Origin: Streptomyces buecherae
GTDB lineage: Bacteria; Actinomycetota; Actinomycetes; Streptomycetales; Streptomycetaceae
Assembly (NCBI RefSeq): GCF_014295035.1
Contig: NZ_CP060404.1
Span: forward strand, 4,496,501 to 4,560,500
DNA length: 64,000 bases
Direction: 5' to 3'
A program made the translations under genes and the position numbers. Numbering within the stretch: position 1 is the first letter of the stretch; the number at the start of each line of letters is the position of its first letter. The notes beneath the pieces were generated by a model, which had not been told where the DNA came from, did not search any database, and saw only the letters and a list, made by a program, of their open reading frames with translations. This document shows positions 1 through 7,881 of this stretch, in pieces.

Positions 1-660
1 ACGGTGGCGCTCGGCGACCGGCCGGGGGCCTGGCGCTGGCTGTGCGGGGTGGCCGGCATGGTCGGCGTCGGGCTCGTCGTGCTCGGGCCGCAGGCCAGGC
101 TCGACGCCGTCGGCGTGCTCGCCGGGCTCGGCGGCACGGCCGCCATGGCCGGCGGCGTCGTCCTCACCAAGCGCTGGGGCCGCCCGGCCGGCGTCGGTCC
201 GCTCACTCTGGCCGGCTGGCAACTCGCGTTCGGCGGAATGCTGTTGCTTCCGCTCACCCTCGCGATCGAGGGCGTGCCGGAACGGATCGACGCCGAGGCC
301 GTCGGCGGCTACCTGTGGCTGGGCAGCATGGGCGGACTGATCGCGTACACGCTGTGGTTCCGTGGCATCGGCCGACTGCCGGTCGGCGCCACGGCGCCGC
401 TGGTGCTGCTGTCCCCGCTGGTCGCGACGGTCATCGGCCTCTTTCTCGGCGAGTCGCTGCGCCCGCTCCAGGCCCTGGGCTTCGCGCTCGCCCTCGCCGC
501 CCTGCTGGCCGCCCAGTTCCCGGCCCCGCACCTCTCCCGCTTCCGCTTCCGTGGCACGGGCCCGAAGGGCCGGGAACGGGTCGCGGCCCCGGAGCCTGCG
601 GCGGCCCCGGCGGCGGCCCCGGAGCCGGGCGCCGTGCTGCCGGGAGCCCCGCCGCGATGA
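1..660 (+). CDS. DMT/EamA-family transporter, C-terminal part (5' end outside window)
   Basis: This is a polytopic inner-membrane protein whose beginning lies before the window; about 219 codons are visible. At least six hydrophobic helices can be read. The last two follow the stretch LPVGATAPLVLLSPLVATV and the short motif LGESL, which is typical of the final helices of EamA drug/metabolite transporters. The C-terminal 40 residues are a Pro/Ala/Arg-rich cytoplasmic tail. The family exports small metabolites or amino acids; the substrate cannot be told from the sequence. Its TGA overlaps a possible ATG of the following gene (ATGA), so the two may be cotranscribed. A GTG at base 4 is in frame but is unlikely to be the true start, because an EamA protein normally has ten helices. 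Confidence 0.8.
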   Translation, partial: TVALGDRPGAWRWLCGVAGMVGVGLVVLGPQARLDAVGVLAGLGGTAAMAGGVVLTKRWGRPAGVGPLTLAGWQLAFGGMLLLPLTLAIEGVPERIDAEAVGGYLWLGSMGGLIAYTLWFRGIGRLPVGATAPLVLLSPLVATVIGLFLGESLRPLQALGFALALAALLAAQFPAPHLSRFRFRGTGPKGRERVAAPEPAAAPAAAPEPGAVLPGAPPR

Positions 661-746
661 CGCCCGACACGACGGCGACGACCACCGGCGCGTCGGCGAC
701 GACCCACGCTCACCAGCGCCACCCACACCCGACGGAGGCCCCCCCG

Positions 747-1499
747 ATGACGACCAGCCACCCCACACCGCACGCGGCGACGACCGACATCACAAGGGCC
801 CCCGCGCCAACGGAGCAGGACGGCGCCATGACGATCGCCGTACTGGGCGCCACCGGCATGGTCGGCAGCCGGGTGGTGGCCGAGGCGCGGGCGCGCGGGC
901 ACCGGGTGCTGGCCCTGGCGCGTAAGCCGACCAGCGACGACCCGTGCGTGACGGCGGTCGCCGTCGACGCGGGCGACCCGCGAGCCCTGCGCGCGGCGCT
1001 GACCGGCTCGGCGGCCCGCCTCGCCGCCGACGCGGTCGTGGTGGCCCTGCGCACCGAACCGGTCGACCAGGAGTTCCTGGTCGGGGCCACCCGCGCGGTG
1101 CTGGCCATCGCGGGCCCGCTGGGCGTCCCCGTCCTGGTGGTCGGCGGCGCGGGCGCGCTGCGCAGCCCGGCGAACCCCCAACTCCTCGTCGCCGACGACC
1201 CCGCGTACGTGCCGCCCGCGATACGGGCCGTCGCCGCCGCCGGAATCGCCCAGTTGCACGCCTGCCGGGCCGACGCGCGTGGCCCGTGGGCGTACCTGTG
1301 CCCGCCGGCCCAGCTCAACCCGGGTAAGCGCACCGGTCGTTACCGGCGCGGCACCGACACGCTGCTGACCGACGCCGACGGCGCCTCGTGGATCAGCGTC
1401 GAGGACCTGTCCGTCGCGGTCCTCGACGAGGTGGAGAACCCCGGGCCCGAACGCCTCTTCACGGTCGCCGCCGGCCCGGTCGAACCGTCGGCGGGGTGA
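747..1499 (+). CDS. NAD(P)H-binding (atypical SDR) protein
   Basis: The protein has a Rossmann dinucleotide motif, VLGATGMVGSRVV, at the start of its conserved part. Alternating beta/alpha segments follow, as in the NmrA/NAD(P)-binding Pfam group of atypical short-chain dehydrogenases. Such proteins are cytosolic reductases or redox sensors. No catalytic Tyr-x3-Lys can be assigned, so catalysis is uncertain. Three in-frame ATG starts compete: 657, overlapping the previous stop; 747, with GGAGG eight bases upstream; and 828, directly before the Rossmann motif with GCAGGA upstream. I chose 747 for its Shine-Dalgarno sequence. Residues 1-27 from that start are low-complexity Thr/Pro, so 828 may be the real start. 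Confidence 0.7.
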   Translation: MTTSHPTPHAATTDITRAPAPTEQDGAMTIAVLGATGMVGSRVVAEARARGHRVLALARKPTSDDPCVTAVAVDAGDPRALRAALTGSAARLAADAVVVALRTEPVDQEFLVGATRAVLAIAGPLGVPVLVVGGAGALRSPANPQLLVADDPAYVPPAIRAVAAAGIAQLHACRADARGPWAYLCPPAQLNPGKRTGRYRRGTDTLLTDADGASWISVEDLSVAVLDEVENPGPERLFTVAAGPVEPSAG

Positions 1500-1940
1500 C
1501 CGGGGCGGCGGGATCGGGCTGAACGTCGGGCGGGAGCGGAGGGTGCCCCGTCCAACGGGTGGACGACCTGGGTGGCGGCTGAGCGGGCCGGGAGTGGCGC
1601 GTGCTGGCACGGCAACTGGCCGGTCAGGCGCGGTCGGTGGCGCGTGTTCGTACGCCGTCGCCGGGTAGGCGAACTACGCGCGTCACGTCCGATGGGTTGC
1701 GCCTGACATGCTCATGCCCGCAAGCTGGGCCGGAACGCTGCACACGCGTCCCCCCACCGCGTTGTGTCCGCGCAACGTGCCGTGCGTGCGGCGTCGGTGT
1801 GTCGTCCGGACGACTCCGGAGCATCGAGTACGCCCGATGTGACCGGCGATGGCGGACGACGCGGCGCGCGAGCGCGCCCGCGTACGCCCACGTACCGGGC
1901 GGGGGATGCCACGACGACCCCGGACGTACGAGGAGTGGCG
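1500..1940. other. Intergenic region before the lysozyme-like gene
   Basis: No convincing gene lies here. Frames on both strands are Arg/Pro-rich and lack codon bias. The only structure I noted is a perfect 14-bp palindrome, GTCGTCCGGACGAC, at 1801-1814, which could be an operator or hairpin in the leader of the downstream secreted-protein genes. I looked for a ydaO-type c-di-AMP riboswitch, common upstream of wall hydrolases in streptomycetes, and did not recognise its conserved segments. Confidence 0.4.
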
Positions 1941-2663
1941 TTGCGCATCATCCCCACCCGCCCGACGGCGACGACCGCCGCCACCGCCGCGCTGCTGGTC
2001 GCCGGCGCCCTGCTCACCACGCCCGGCCTCGCCCAGGCGGCCACGCCGCGCACGGCCCCGCCCCGCGTGTCGGCCTCCGCCGGGGACGCGGCTCCCGGGC
2101 AGGCGGCCCCCGGGCACGGCGTGGAGTGGTTCCAGGCCCGGCACGGCCTGCCCCGGACCGGCACGATCGACCGGGCGACCGCGCGGGCGCTGGAGCGGGT
2201 GCCCGACGTGGAGGTGCGCCAGACGTTCCGTACGGCCGCCGACCTCGGCCCCGAGGAACTCGCCAACGCGCGGACCGTCATCGGCGTCGGCAAGGGCGCG
2301 GGCATCCCCGAACAGGGCCAGGTCATCGCGCTCATGACCGCCATGCAGGAGTCGAAGTTCGTCAACTACCTGGTACCCGTCGACCACGACTCCCTGGGCA
2401 TCTTCCAGCAGCGCCCCAGCATGGGCTGGGGCACGCCGGAGCAGATCACCGACGTGCCCACCTCGTCCAGGTCCTTCTACGGCGTGGCCCCCTTCGGCAG
2501 CAACCCGGGCCTGATCCAGATCGACGGCTGGCAGACGATGCCGCCCGGCGACGTCTGCCAGGCCGTCCAGGTCTCGGCGTTCCCCGACCGGTACGCCCAG
2601 TGGGAACGGTTCGCCCGCGACCTGCTCGCCCAGGAGAGCCCCACGGTCCCGCCGATCCCCTGA
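1941..2663 (+). CDS. Secreted peptidoglycan-binding / lysozyme-like domain protein
   Basis: The start is TTG 1941, preceded by GAGGAG; GTG 1935 is an alternative. A signal peptide spans about residues 1-33, with a long Ala/Leu/Thr core ending in AQAA. A short peptidoglycan-binding-1-like segment follows (VEWFQARHGLPRTGTIDRAT). The C-terminal half reads ALMTAMQESKFVN...DSLGIFQQRPSMGWGT, the pattern of lysozyme-like or transglycosylase-like domains of actinobacterial wall proteins, with the Glu of QES as the possible catalytic acid. It is probably exported and acts on or binds the cell wall. The neighbouring C39-like gene starts 47 bases downstream on the same strand, so a secreted two-gene unit is likely. 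Confidence 0.75.
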   Translation: MRIIPTRPTATTAATAALLVAGALLTTPGLAQAATPRTAPPRVSASAGDAAPGQAAPGHGVEWFQARHGLPRTGTIDRATARALERVPDVEVRQTFRTAADLGPEELANARTVIGVGKGAGIPEQGQVIALMTAMQESKFVNYLVPVDHDSLGIFQQRPSMGWGTPEQITDVPTSSRSFYGVAPFGSNPGLIQIDGWQTMPPGDVCQAVQVSAFPDRYAQWERFARDLLAQESPTVPPIP

Positions 2664-2710
2664 CCCGCGCGTCTTCCTCGTAGGACACCCCCCACACACC
2701 AGGAGCCCGC

Positions 2711-3451
2711 ATGCGCAAGAGACTGCTCGCCACGGCCATCGCCACCGCCGCGACCGGCGCCCTCCTCGCCCCCGCCACGACGGCCCAGGCCCGCCCGACA
2801 CCCCCACAGCACGCGTCAGTGCTCGACGTGCCCGACGTGCCAGACGTGCTCGAACACGGTTCGCGGGCCGGCACGGCGGTCGTCAGCGGCCGGAACGAGC
2901 CGGGCACCCGGCTCACCATCGACGGCGTCCACACGGCGAGCGCGCACACCCTCCCGGTCGACTACCAGGTCCAGGAGACGGGTTACTGGTGCGGCCCGGC
3001 CGCCACCCGCATCGCCCTCTCGGCCCGCATCGCCGCCCCGAGCCAGGTCGAGTTGGCCACCCAACTCGGCACGACCGAGGCCGGTACGGACCACATCAGC
3101 CAGGTGACGGGCGTGCTGAACGCCAACCTCGGCACGGGCTGGTACGCGACCAAGGAGATGCCGAACGACCCGCCCACGCAGGAGCAGAAGGACCTGCTGT
3201 GGCGCGACATCGTGCTCGACATCGACAACAACTACCCGCTGGTCACCAACATCGTCGCCCCGCCAGGCAACCAGCCCCCCGGCTACCCGTCGGACCAGAC
3301 GATCTACCACTACTTCACCGTCATCGGCTACGACGACGCGAACCGCACGGTCCTCATCGCCGACCCGGCGTCCTTCGGCGGCAACCAGGTGTACTGGCTG
3401 TCCTTCGACCAACTGGCCAGCCTGGTCCCGCCGAAGGGTTACTCGGCCTGA
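2711..3451 (+). CDS. Secreted C39-family-like cysteine peptidase
   Basis: The N-terminus (MRKRLLATAIATAATG...AQA) is a clear Sec signal peptide. The mature part has the papain-like signature of C39-like peptidases. Cys sits in the context QETGYWCGPAATRIAL, His in YHYFTVIGYDD, and the third catalytic position is probably the Asp of IADPASF. There is no ABC-transporter fusion, so this is the free secreted form (Peptidase_C39_2 type), not a bacteriocin exporter. AGGAG lies eight bases before the ATG. The 246-aa length is usual for this group. The stop overlaps the stop of the oppositely oriented STAND gene by 13 bases. Confidence 0.85.
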   Translation: MRKRLLATAIATAATGALLAPATTAQARPTPPQHASVLDVPDVPDVLEHGSRAGTAVVSGRNEPGTRLTIDGVHTASAHTLPVDYQVQETGYWCGPAATRIALSARIAAPSQVELATQLGTTEAGTDHISQVTGVLNANLGTGWYATKEMPNDPPTQEQKDLLWRDIVLDIDNNYPLVTNIVAPPGNQPPGYPSDQTIYHYFTVIGYDDANRTVLIADPASFGGNQVYWLSFDQLASLVPPKGYSA

Positions 3452-6400
3452 GGGGTGCCCTTGTCGGGTGACTCGGGCTGAGTGAGGGGTGTGGTGGGTG
3501 GTGGCTGGGTGGGGTCACCTGGCTGGGTGAGATCGGCCTCGATGTCGGCCTGGAGGTAGTCGGCCAGGGGCTCCAGGGCGGCTGGAGTGACCTCGGCGAT
3601 CTCAGCCACCGTCCACAGCGGGGCACCGACTGCCAGTGCCTCGGCCAGCAGGGCGCTGCCGCGTACTGAGTGTCCGTATGCGGCGGCGACAGCGGCTAGA
3701 GCCTGTCCCTGGTCGAAGGGATGGCCGGTGATGGAGCGGACGAGGGGGAGCGCATCCTCGGGCTGATCGTTCGCGACCAGTGCCGCGACGATGGCGGCCG
3801 CCGCGGCGGCATCGAAGTCCGACCCGCTGGCGTCGCTCAACGCGTCGAGAGCCTGTTGGATGAGTTCGGCGGCATCGGCGCGGCGTCCGTGCACGGCCAT
3901 GCGACGAGCCACCACCGCCAGGGCCAGTCGCTGTTCGTGGGGGTGGTCGATCGCGCGGACGAGGGCTTCCGCCTCCTCGAACAGCCCAGACGACGCCAGC
4001 GCCTGTGCCACAAAGGTCCTGAGCAGGCCTTGCGTGTCCTCGCCCTCCGCGTTGGTGAGCTCGATGGCTCGCCGGAAGAGCGGGGTGGCCTCTTCGGGCC
4101 GACCTGCGACGGACAGCGCCTCGGCCACGCGCGCCAGCGCCCTGGCCTGCCAATCGGGGAAGGTGATGGTGCGGGCGATGTCGGCGGCCTTCTCGTACTG
4201 CCCGGCCTTGGCCAGCACTTCGACCACGGAAGTCAGCGCCATGCCCCGCTGTGGGTCGGTGGAGATCGCGTGACTGCGCGCGGTGGCCCGTTGCATCAGA
4301 CCGGCGGCGCGTTCCTTCCAGCCGATGACGAGCCATGCCGTGGCTGCGGCGGTCAGCACATCTACCTGTTGCTGACCGAGAACTATGTCGCATGCCTGAC
4401 AGGCGAGTGGGTCCGCTCGTATGTGGTGTCCGGGCGGCACCCGCTGCGCGGCGACTGACGCCAGAGCCGAAGCGTGGTGATACGTGTCACTGGGAGCCCG
4501 GGCGATGTCGAGCGCCTGTTGGGCCAGTTCCGTCGCTCGTTGTCGTTCACCCGCTGCGGCGCTCGCGCGCGCCACCGCTGCAAGCGCCGCAGCGCGGTGG
4601 CGTGCGCCGGTGATGGTGTGGGTGAACCGGATGGCGTCGGCGCAGCGCCCCGCCTTGATCAAAGCCCTGGTAATGAGGAGGAGCGGCAGGGAACGTTGTT
4701 TAGGGTCGGGTACGGCGTACGCAGCTACCAGCGCATCTTCGTGGCGGCCCGCCGAGACCAACGCTCCGGCGAGGGCCCCTGTCACCACGTCGTGTTGTTG
4801 CTGGCTCGTGAAGGACCGTACGAGGCCGCTCGCTTGCTTGATGAGGCGATTGGCGTCGTCGTACTGCCCCGCGAGGCCCAGTTGAGTCGCGACATGCGCC
4901 AAAGTGAGCACCTGGCACAGGGCGTTGGCCGTGGACTCCGCGACGGTGACGGCTAACTGGGTGAGGCGGGCGTCCTGAGCACGTCGCCCCCAGGTGGCCA
5001 GGCCCGATGCCAGGAGCACCATCGCCCAATCGCGTCTGCCTGGGTCGTCGCAGTCGGAGCTCAGCTTGAGGGTCTGATCGAGGAGACGGCCGGCGGCATC
5101 TCCGTGCCCAACTGCGGACAACGCCTGTGCCACATCAATCATCGCTCCAACCCGCTCCTGTGTGCCAGCGACGCCACGCAACGCCTCAGTCGCCCGCTGG
5201 CATAGCTTGCCCGCTATCTCGAACTGCCCTCTCGCGGCCAAGGCCTTGACTATGCGCGAGAGCGTGGCCGTGCGGATGCTGGGCTCGCCGATAGCCTGGG
5301 CAGTGGCGCCGATCTGGGCCACGGCATCCGCGTCACTGCTTGCCTGCAACGCGATTCCACCCAGGAGGTAAGGCAGTTCGATCGCCGACCGCCTGTGCCC
5401 CGTAGCGGTCAACGCCCGCCGCACCTGCCCCGCCTCGGCCCACATGAGGATCACGTCTGCGGGGACGCTTGCCGCCTTCTCCCACACCTCGTCCCGCCGA
5501 TGCGCCAACCGCACACACGCCGCAACATCCGGGTTCTCCACCGCCCGGTGCAACCCCATCGCATCCGCGATCTCCGTCAGGGCCTGGCTGTCGGTCCCCG
5601 TGGTCTGCCACAGGCGCTCGTGCCGCGCTTGGTCGAGGGCCAGGGCTTCAAGCCGACCGGTGTCCCGCGTCTCACGCAACAACTGCGGGTACCCCGTCAG
5701 CGCGTACTCCGAAGTTTCCGGCGGCCACCCCGCCTCCCGCGCCCCCGCCACGTACGCGTGCACTCGAGCGCGCTGCTCGGCCAGCGCGGCCGGGCCCAGG
5801 ATGTCGCGGGCGCCGTCCAGCAGTTCCTGGTGGGCGAACGAGTACAGGGACACGGGCCGGCCGTCGGCGTCCGTGGCCCACTGGGCGGGGCGGCGTTGGA
5901 AGGAGCGGCCGATGACGCCGCCGAGGGCGAGTTCGACGCGGCGGCGCGAGTCGCCCGTCAGCTCGGCCAGGTCGACGGCGCTGAGGCCGCCACCAGACGC
6001 GGCCGTCAGGGCCACCAACTCCCGGCCGAGACCCCCCGGTTCCAGCATCGCTTCGAGGCTGCGCTCGGCGTTCTCGCGCATCGCCCGGGCCGCGGGCGAA
6101 GTGGCCAGCGGGTGGTCGATGCCCGGGTCCCGCAGGGGGTGGCTACGGGGGACGTCGCTGGGGACCGGCGGGTTGGGCCGGCCGGCGACGATGATCCGCA
6201 GCCCCGGCGGCGGGGTGCGGGGGAGCAGGGCGGCGATGCTGTGGCCGCTGCTGCCGGTGCGTACGCCGGTGTCCTCGTCGAGCCCGTCCACGACCAGCAC
6301 GATCCGTCGCCCGGCCGCGCGCGCTTGCGCCGCCGCGCGCTCCAGTCCGTCCAGGAACGCGCCCTGGGTCGCGCACTCGACGTCGCCCTCCCGCAGGTAC

Positions 6401-6882
6401 TCCCGCAGTTGCCCGCCGAGCGCGTCGAGGAAGGCCGTACGGTCCGCGCGGCCGGCCATCCGCGCGGTGATGAAGAAGGCCAGTACGTCCGCGCCGTCGG
6501 GCGGGTTCAGCACGAACTCCGCCATCAGCGCCGTCTTTCCCGTCCACGCGGGCGCCAGCCAGCGCCAGTACCCACCGGCCTCGCCCTCGGGCGCCGTCGC
6601 GAACGCGGCCATGGCGGCGAGTTCGTCCGCGCGGCCCTCGAACCGGGGCGCCCGCATCTCGCGCACTTCCAGGAGATAGCCGGAGCGCCACCCCCGGGAC
6701 CGTTCGCCGACCAGCACATCGCCGTGCACGACCACCTGGCTGCCGTCGCCGGACAGCGCGATGCCCAGATCGCCCGCCGCCGCGACCGACCGGCTGCCCC
6801 CGGCCACGGCCGAGCGCACACCGGACGCGGAGTCGGGGCCCTGTCCCGCTGGGGAACGCGAACCGTCAGCGCCCTCGGTCAT
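3439..6882 (-). CDS. STAND-type ATPase with C-terminal TPR-like repeats
   Basis: This 1147-aa cytosolic protein has three parts. Residues about 30-57 carry a short Gly/Val segment (GDLGIALSGDGSQVVVHGD) of the kind found before NTPase domains in actinobacterial conflict proteins. Residues about 80-420 form a P-loop module, with FEGRADELAAM as its lead-in, LAPAWTGKT (109-117) at the Walker A position and IVLVVDGLDE (194-203) as Walker B. Residues about 470-1110 are helical pairs repeating the theme GR.EDAL..A..., typical of TPR. The first Gly of Walker A is Ala, although GKT is kept. STAND proteins act as switch sensors for invaders or stress; no effector domain is visible. The ATG has GAGGGGGCGGGGG upstream. 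Confidence 0.8.
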   Translation of the reverse strand: MTEGADGSRSPAGQGPDSASGVRSAVAGGSRSVAAAGDLGIALSGDGSQVVVHGDVLVGERSRGWRSGYLLEVREMRAPRFEGRADELAAMAAFATAPEGEAGGYWRWLAPAWTGKTALMAEFVLNPPDGADVLAFFITARMAGRADRTAFLDALGGQLREYLREGDVECATQGAFLDGLERAAAQARAAGRRIVLVVDGLDEDTGVRTGSSGHSIAALLPRTPPPGLRIIVAGRPNPPVPSDVPRSHPLRDPGIDHPLATSPAARAMRENAERSLEAMLEPGGLGRELVALTAASGGGLSAVDLAELTGDSRRRVELALGGVIGRSFQRRPAQWATDADGRPVSLYSFAHQELLDGARDILGPAALAEQRARVHAYVAGAREAGWPPETSEYALTGYPQLLRETRDTGRLEALALDQARHERLWQTTGTDSQALTEIADAMGLHRAVENPDVAACVRLAHRRDEVWEKAASVPADVILMWAEAGQVRRALTATGHRRSAIELPYLLGGIALQASSDADAVAQIGATAQAIGEPSIRTATLSRIVKALAARGQFEIAGKLCQRATEALRGVAGTQERVGAMIDVAQALSAVGHGDAAGRLLDQTLKLSSDCDDPGRRDWAMVLLASGLATWGRRAQDARLTQLAVTVAESTANALCQVLTLAHVATQLGLAGQYDDANRLIKQASGLVRSFTSQQQHDVVTGALAGALVSAGRHEDALVAAYAVPDPKQRSLPLLLITRALIKAGRCADAIRFTHTITGARHRAAALAAVARASAAAGERQRATELAQQALDIARAPSDTYHHASALASVAAQRVPPGHHIRADPLACQACDIVLGQQQVDVLTAAATAWLVIGWKERAAGLMQRATARSHAISTDPQRGMALTSVVEVLAKAGQYEKAADIARTITFPDWQARALARVAEALSVAGRPEEATPLFRRAIELTNAEGEDTQGLLRTFVAQALASSGLFEEAEALVRAIDHPHEQRLALAVVARRMAVHGRRADAAELIQQALDALSDASGSDFDAAAAAAIVAALVANDQPEDALPLVRSITGHPFDQGQALAAVAAAYGHSVRGSALLAEALAVGAPLWTVAEIAEVTPAALEPLADYLQADIEADLTQPGDPTQPPPTTPLTQPESPDKGTPQAE

Positions 6883-7032
6883 CCCCCGCCCCCTCGTAGG
6901 TCAACTCAGCGGTTGCCGTACGAACTTATCGCCAGGGGCCGGGCACCACATCACCTCCTCGGACCCCGCCGTACCGCGACGCGACGCCGGCGTGGGGAAC
7001 TCGCGGTCCGGACAACGGAACGGGTTAATGAA

Positions 7033-7386
7033 CTACTGGACCAGACGCAATACCTTGTCGTCGGCTCCGTTGACGTCCAGTTCGCGCATTCCGATATTCA
7101 TCGAGGGACTGCTCGCCACGTCGGGGCACCAGTCGAACACGGAATGCGGGACGTTCTCCGGAAACGGGCCGCTCCATTTCCGGCCGTCGGTCGCGAAGGC
7201 GAACCAGTACCAGTAACGGTTGACGTCGGCGAGGTCCCCGCCGTACGCGACCGCCGAACCGCCGGGCTCGATCACCCACCAGCCCGTTCTGCGCCACGGC
7301 TCGGGCCGACATCCGTTGTCGAGGCGTTCGATCATGACGTTGATCTTGGCGGAGTAGCCGTTGAGGAACTTCAGCACGTCACTCAC
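7033..7386 (-). CDS. Unknown 117-aa Trp-rich protein, second gene of a coupled pair
   Basis: I do not recognise this protein. It is 117 aa, probably cytosolic, with no signal or membrane segment. It is rich in Trp and Tyr (WRRTGWWVIEPGG, RYWYWFAF) and has two Cys. It looks like a small compact beta fold. The GTG start at 7386 overlaps the TGA of the upstream 81-aa gene (GTGA), so translation is probably coupled. The pair sits between the STAND ATPase and an AT-richer promoter region. Two successive genes with good ribosome-binding arrangement argue that both are real. Confidence 0.6.
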   Translation of the reverse strand: MSDVLKFLNGYSAKINVMIERLDNGCRPEPWRRTGWWVIEPGGSAVAYGGDLADVNRYWYWFAFATDGRKWSGPFPENVPHSVFDWCPDVASSPSMNIGMRELDVNGADDKVLRLVQ

Positions 7387-7628
7387 CCCTCAGCTTCCGC
7401 CGGCCCGGGGTGTCGGCGCACGGCCGGGCCGCGATTCGAGCTGCGCGCCGCCGGCTCGGCGGCTGCCTCGGCGTGGCCGGAACGCACCTCCGAGACGCCA
7501 TCGGGCGAATCGGTGGTCTCGGGCGCCGGGGCGGTGTCCGAGGACCGTGCCACCGCCGCCGCGAGCTGTTCGGGGTCCACATCCGTGGTGGGGTCTACTG
7601 GGTATTCGTTCGCGGAATGATCATTCAT
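7383..7628 (-). CDS. Unknown 81-aa acidic/Ala-rich protein, first gene of a coupled pair
   Basis: I do not recognise this protein. It begins MNDHSANEYPVDPTTDVDPE and continues as an Ala/Pro/Ser/Glu-rich chain without Cys, membrane helices or a signal peptide, so it is probably disordered. GGAAGGAG lies nine bases before the ATG, which strongly supports the start. Its stop overlaps the GTG of the 117-aa gene. The acidic, disordered character would suit a chaperone, an antitoxin-like or an adaptor partner for the Trp-rich protein, but that is inference only. Confidence 0.6.
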   Translation of the reverse strand: MNDHSANEYPVDPTTDVDPEQLAAAVARSSDTAPAPETTDSPDGVSEVRSGHAEAAAEPAARSSNRGPAVRRHPGPAEAEG

Positions 7629-7680
7629 GAGTCCGCTCTCCTTCCGGGGCGCACGCCGCCCCCGAATTCAGCGGCCCCGC

Positions 7681-7696
7681 AGTCAGATTAGTGACT
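7681..7696. promoter_or_regulatory. Inverted repeat in the AT-richer promoter region of the coupled pair
   Basis: AGTCAGATTAGTGACT has 5-bp arms (AGTCA/TGACT) around a 6-base centre. It lies about 55 bases upstream of the ATG at 7628, in a stretch (7680-7770) clearly richer in A and T than its surroundings. It may be an operator or overlap the promoter. I could not assign -10 and -35 elements with confidence. Confidence 0.3.
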
Positions 7697-7836
7697 GGCG
7701 GGGAATTGTGCTATGGCCGCAAAGGGCATGGGAAATAGTTAACTTCGTACGTTTTTCCTGCGTCGTCGCGCACGCCGCACGACGCCCAGCGCGCGCGATT
7801 CTTCTGCGGCGCGGCGCGGCGCGGCGCCGTGCCGTG

Positions 7837-7873
7837 CCCGCCGTGCCGACGCGCGGAGCGTCGGCACGGCGGG
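7837..7873 (-). terminator. Strong hairpin downstream of the methyltransferase-GNAT gene
   Basis: A perfect 16-bp stem (CCCGCCGTGCCGACGC and its complement) encloses a GCGGA loop. It starts nine bases after the stop of the minus-strand gene ending at 7882. There is no U-run, as is common for streptomycete terminators. Confidence 0.65.
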
Positions 7874-7881
7874 GGTCGGGA

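Noticed and set aside
1500..1940. Possible ydaO-type (c-di-AMP) riboswitch before a wall-hydrolase-like gene
   Set aside because: The position would be typical, but I could not find the conserved core segments of that riboswitch; only a 14-bp palindrome is present.
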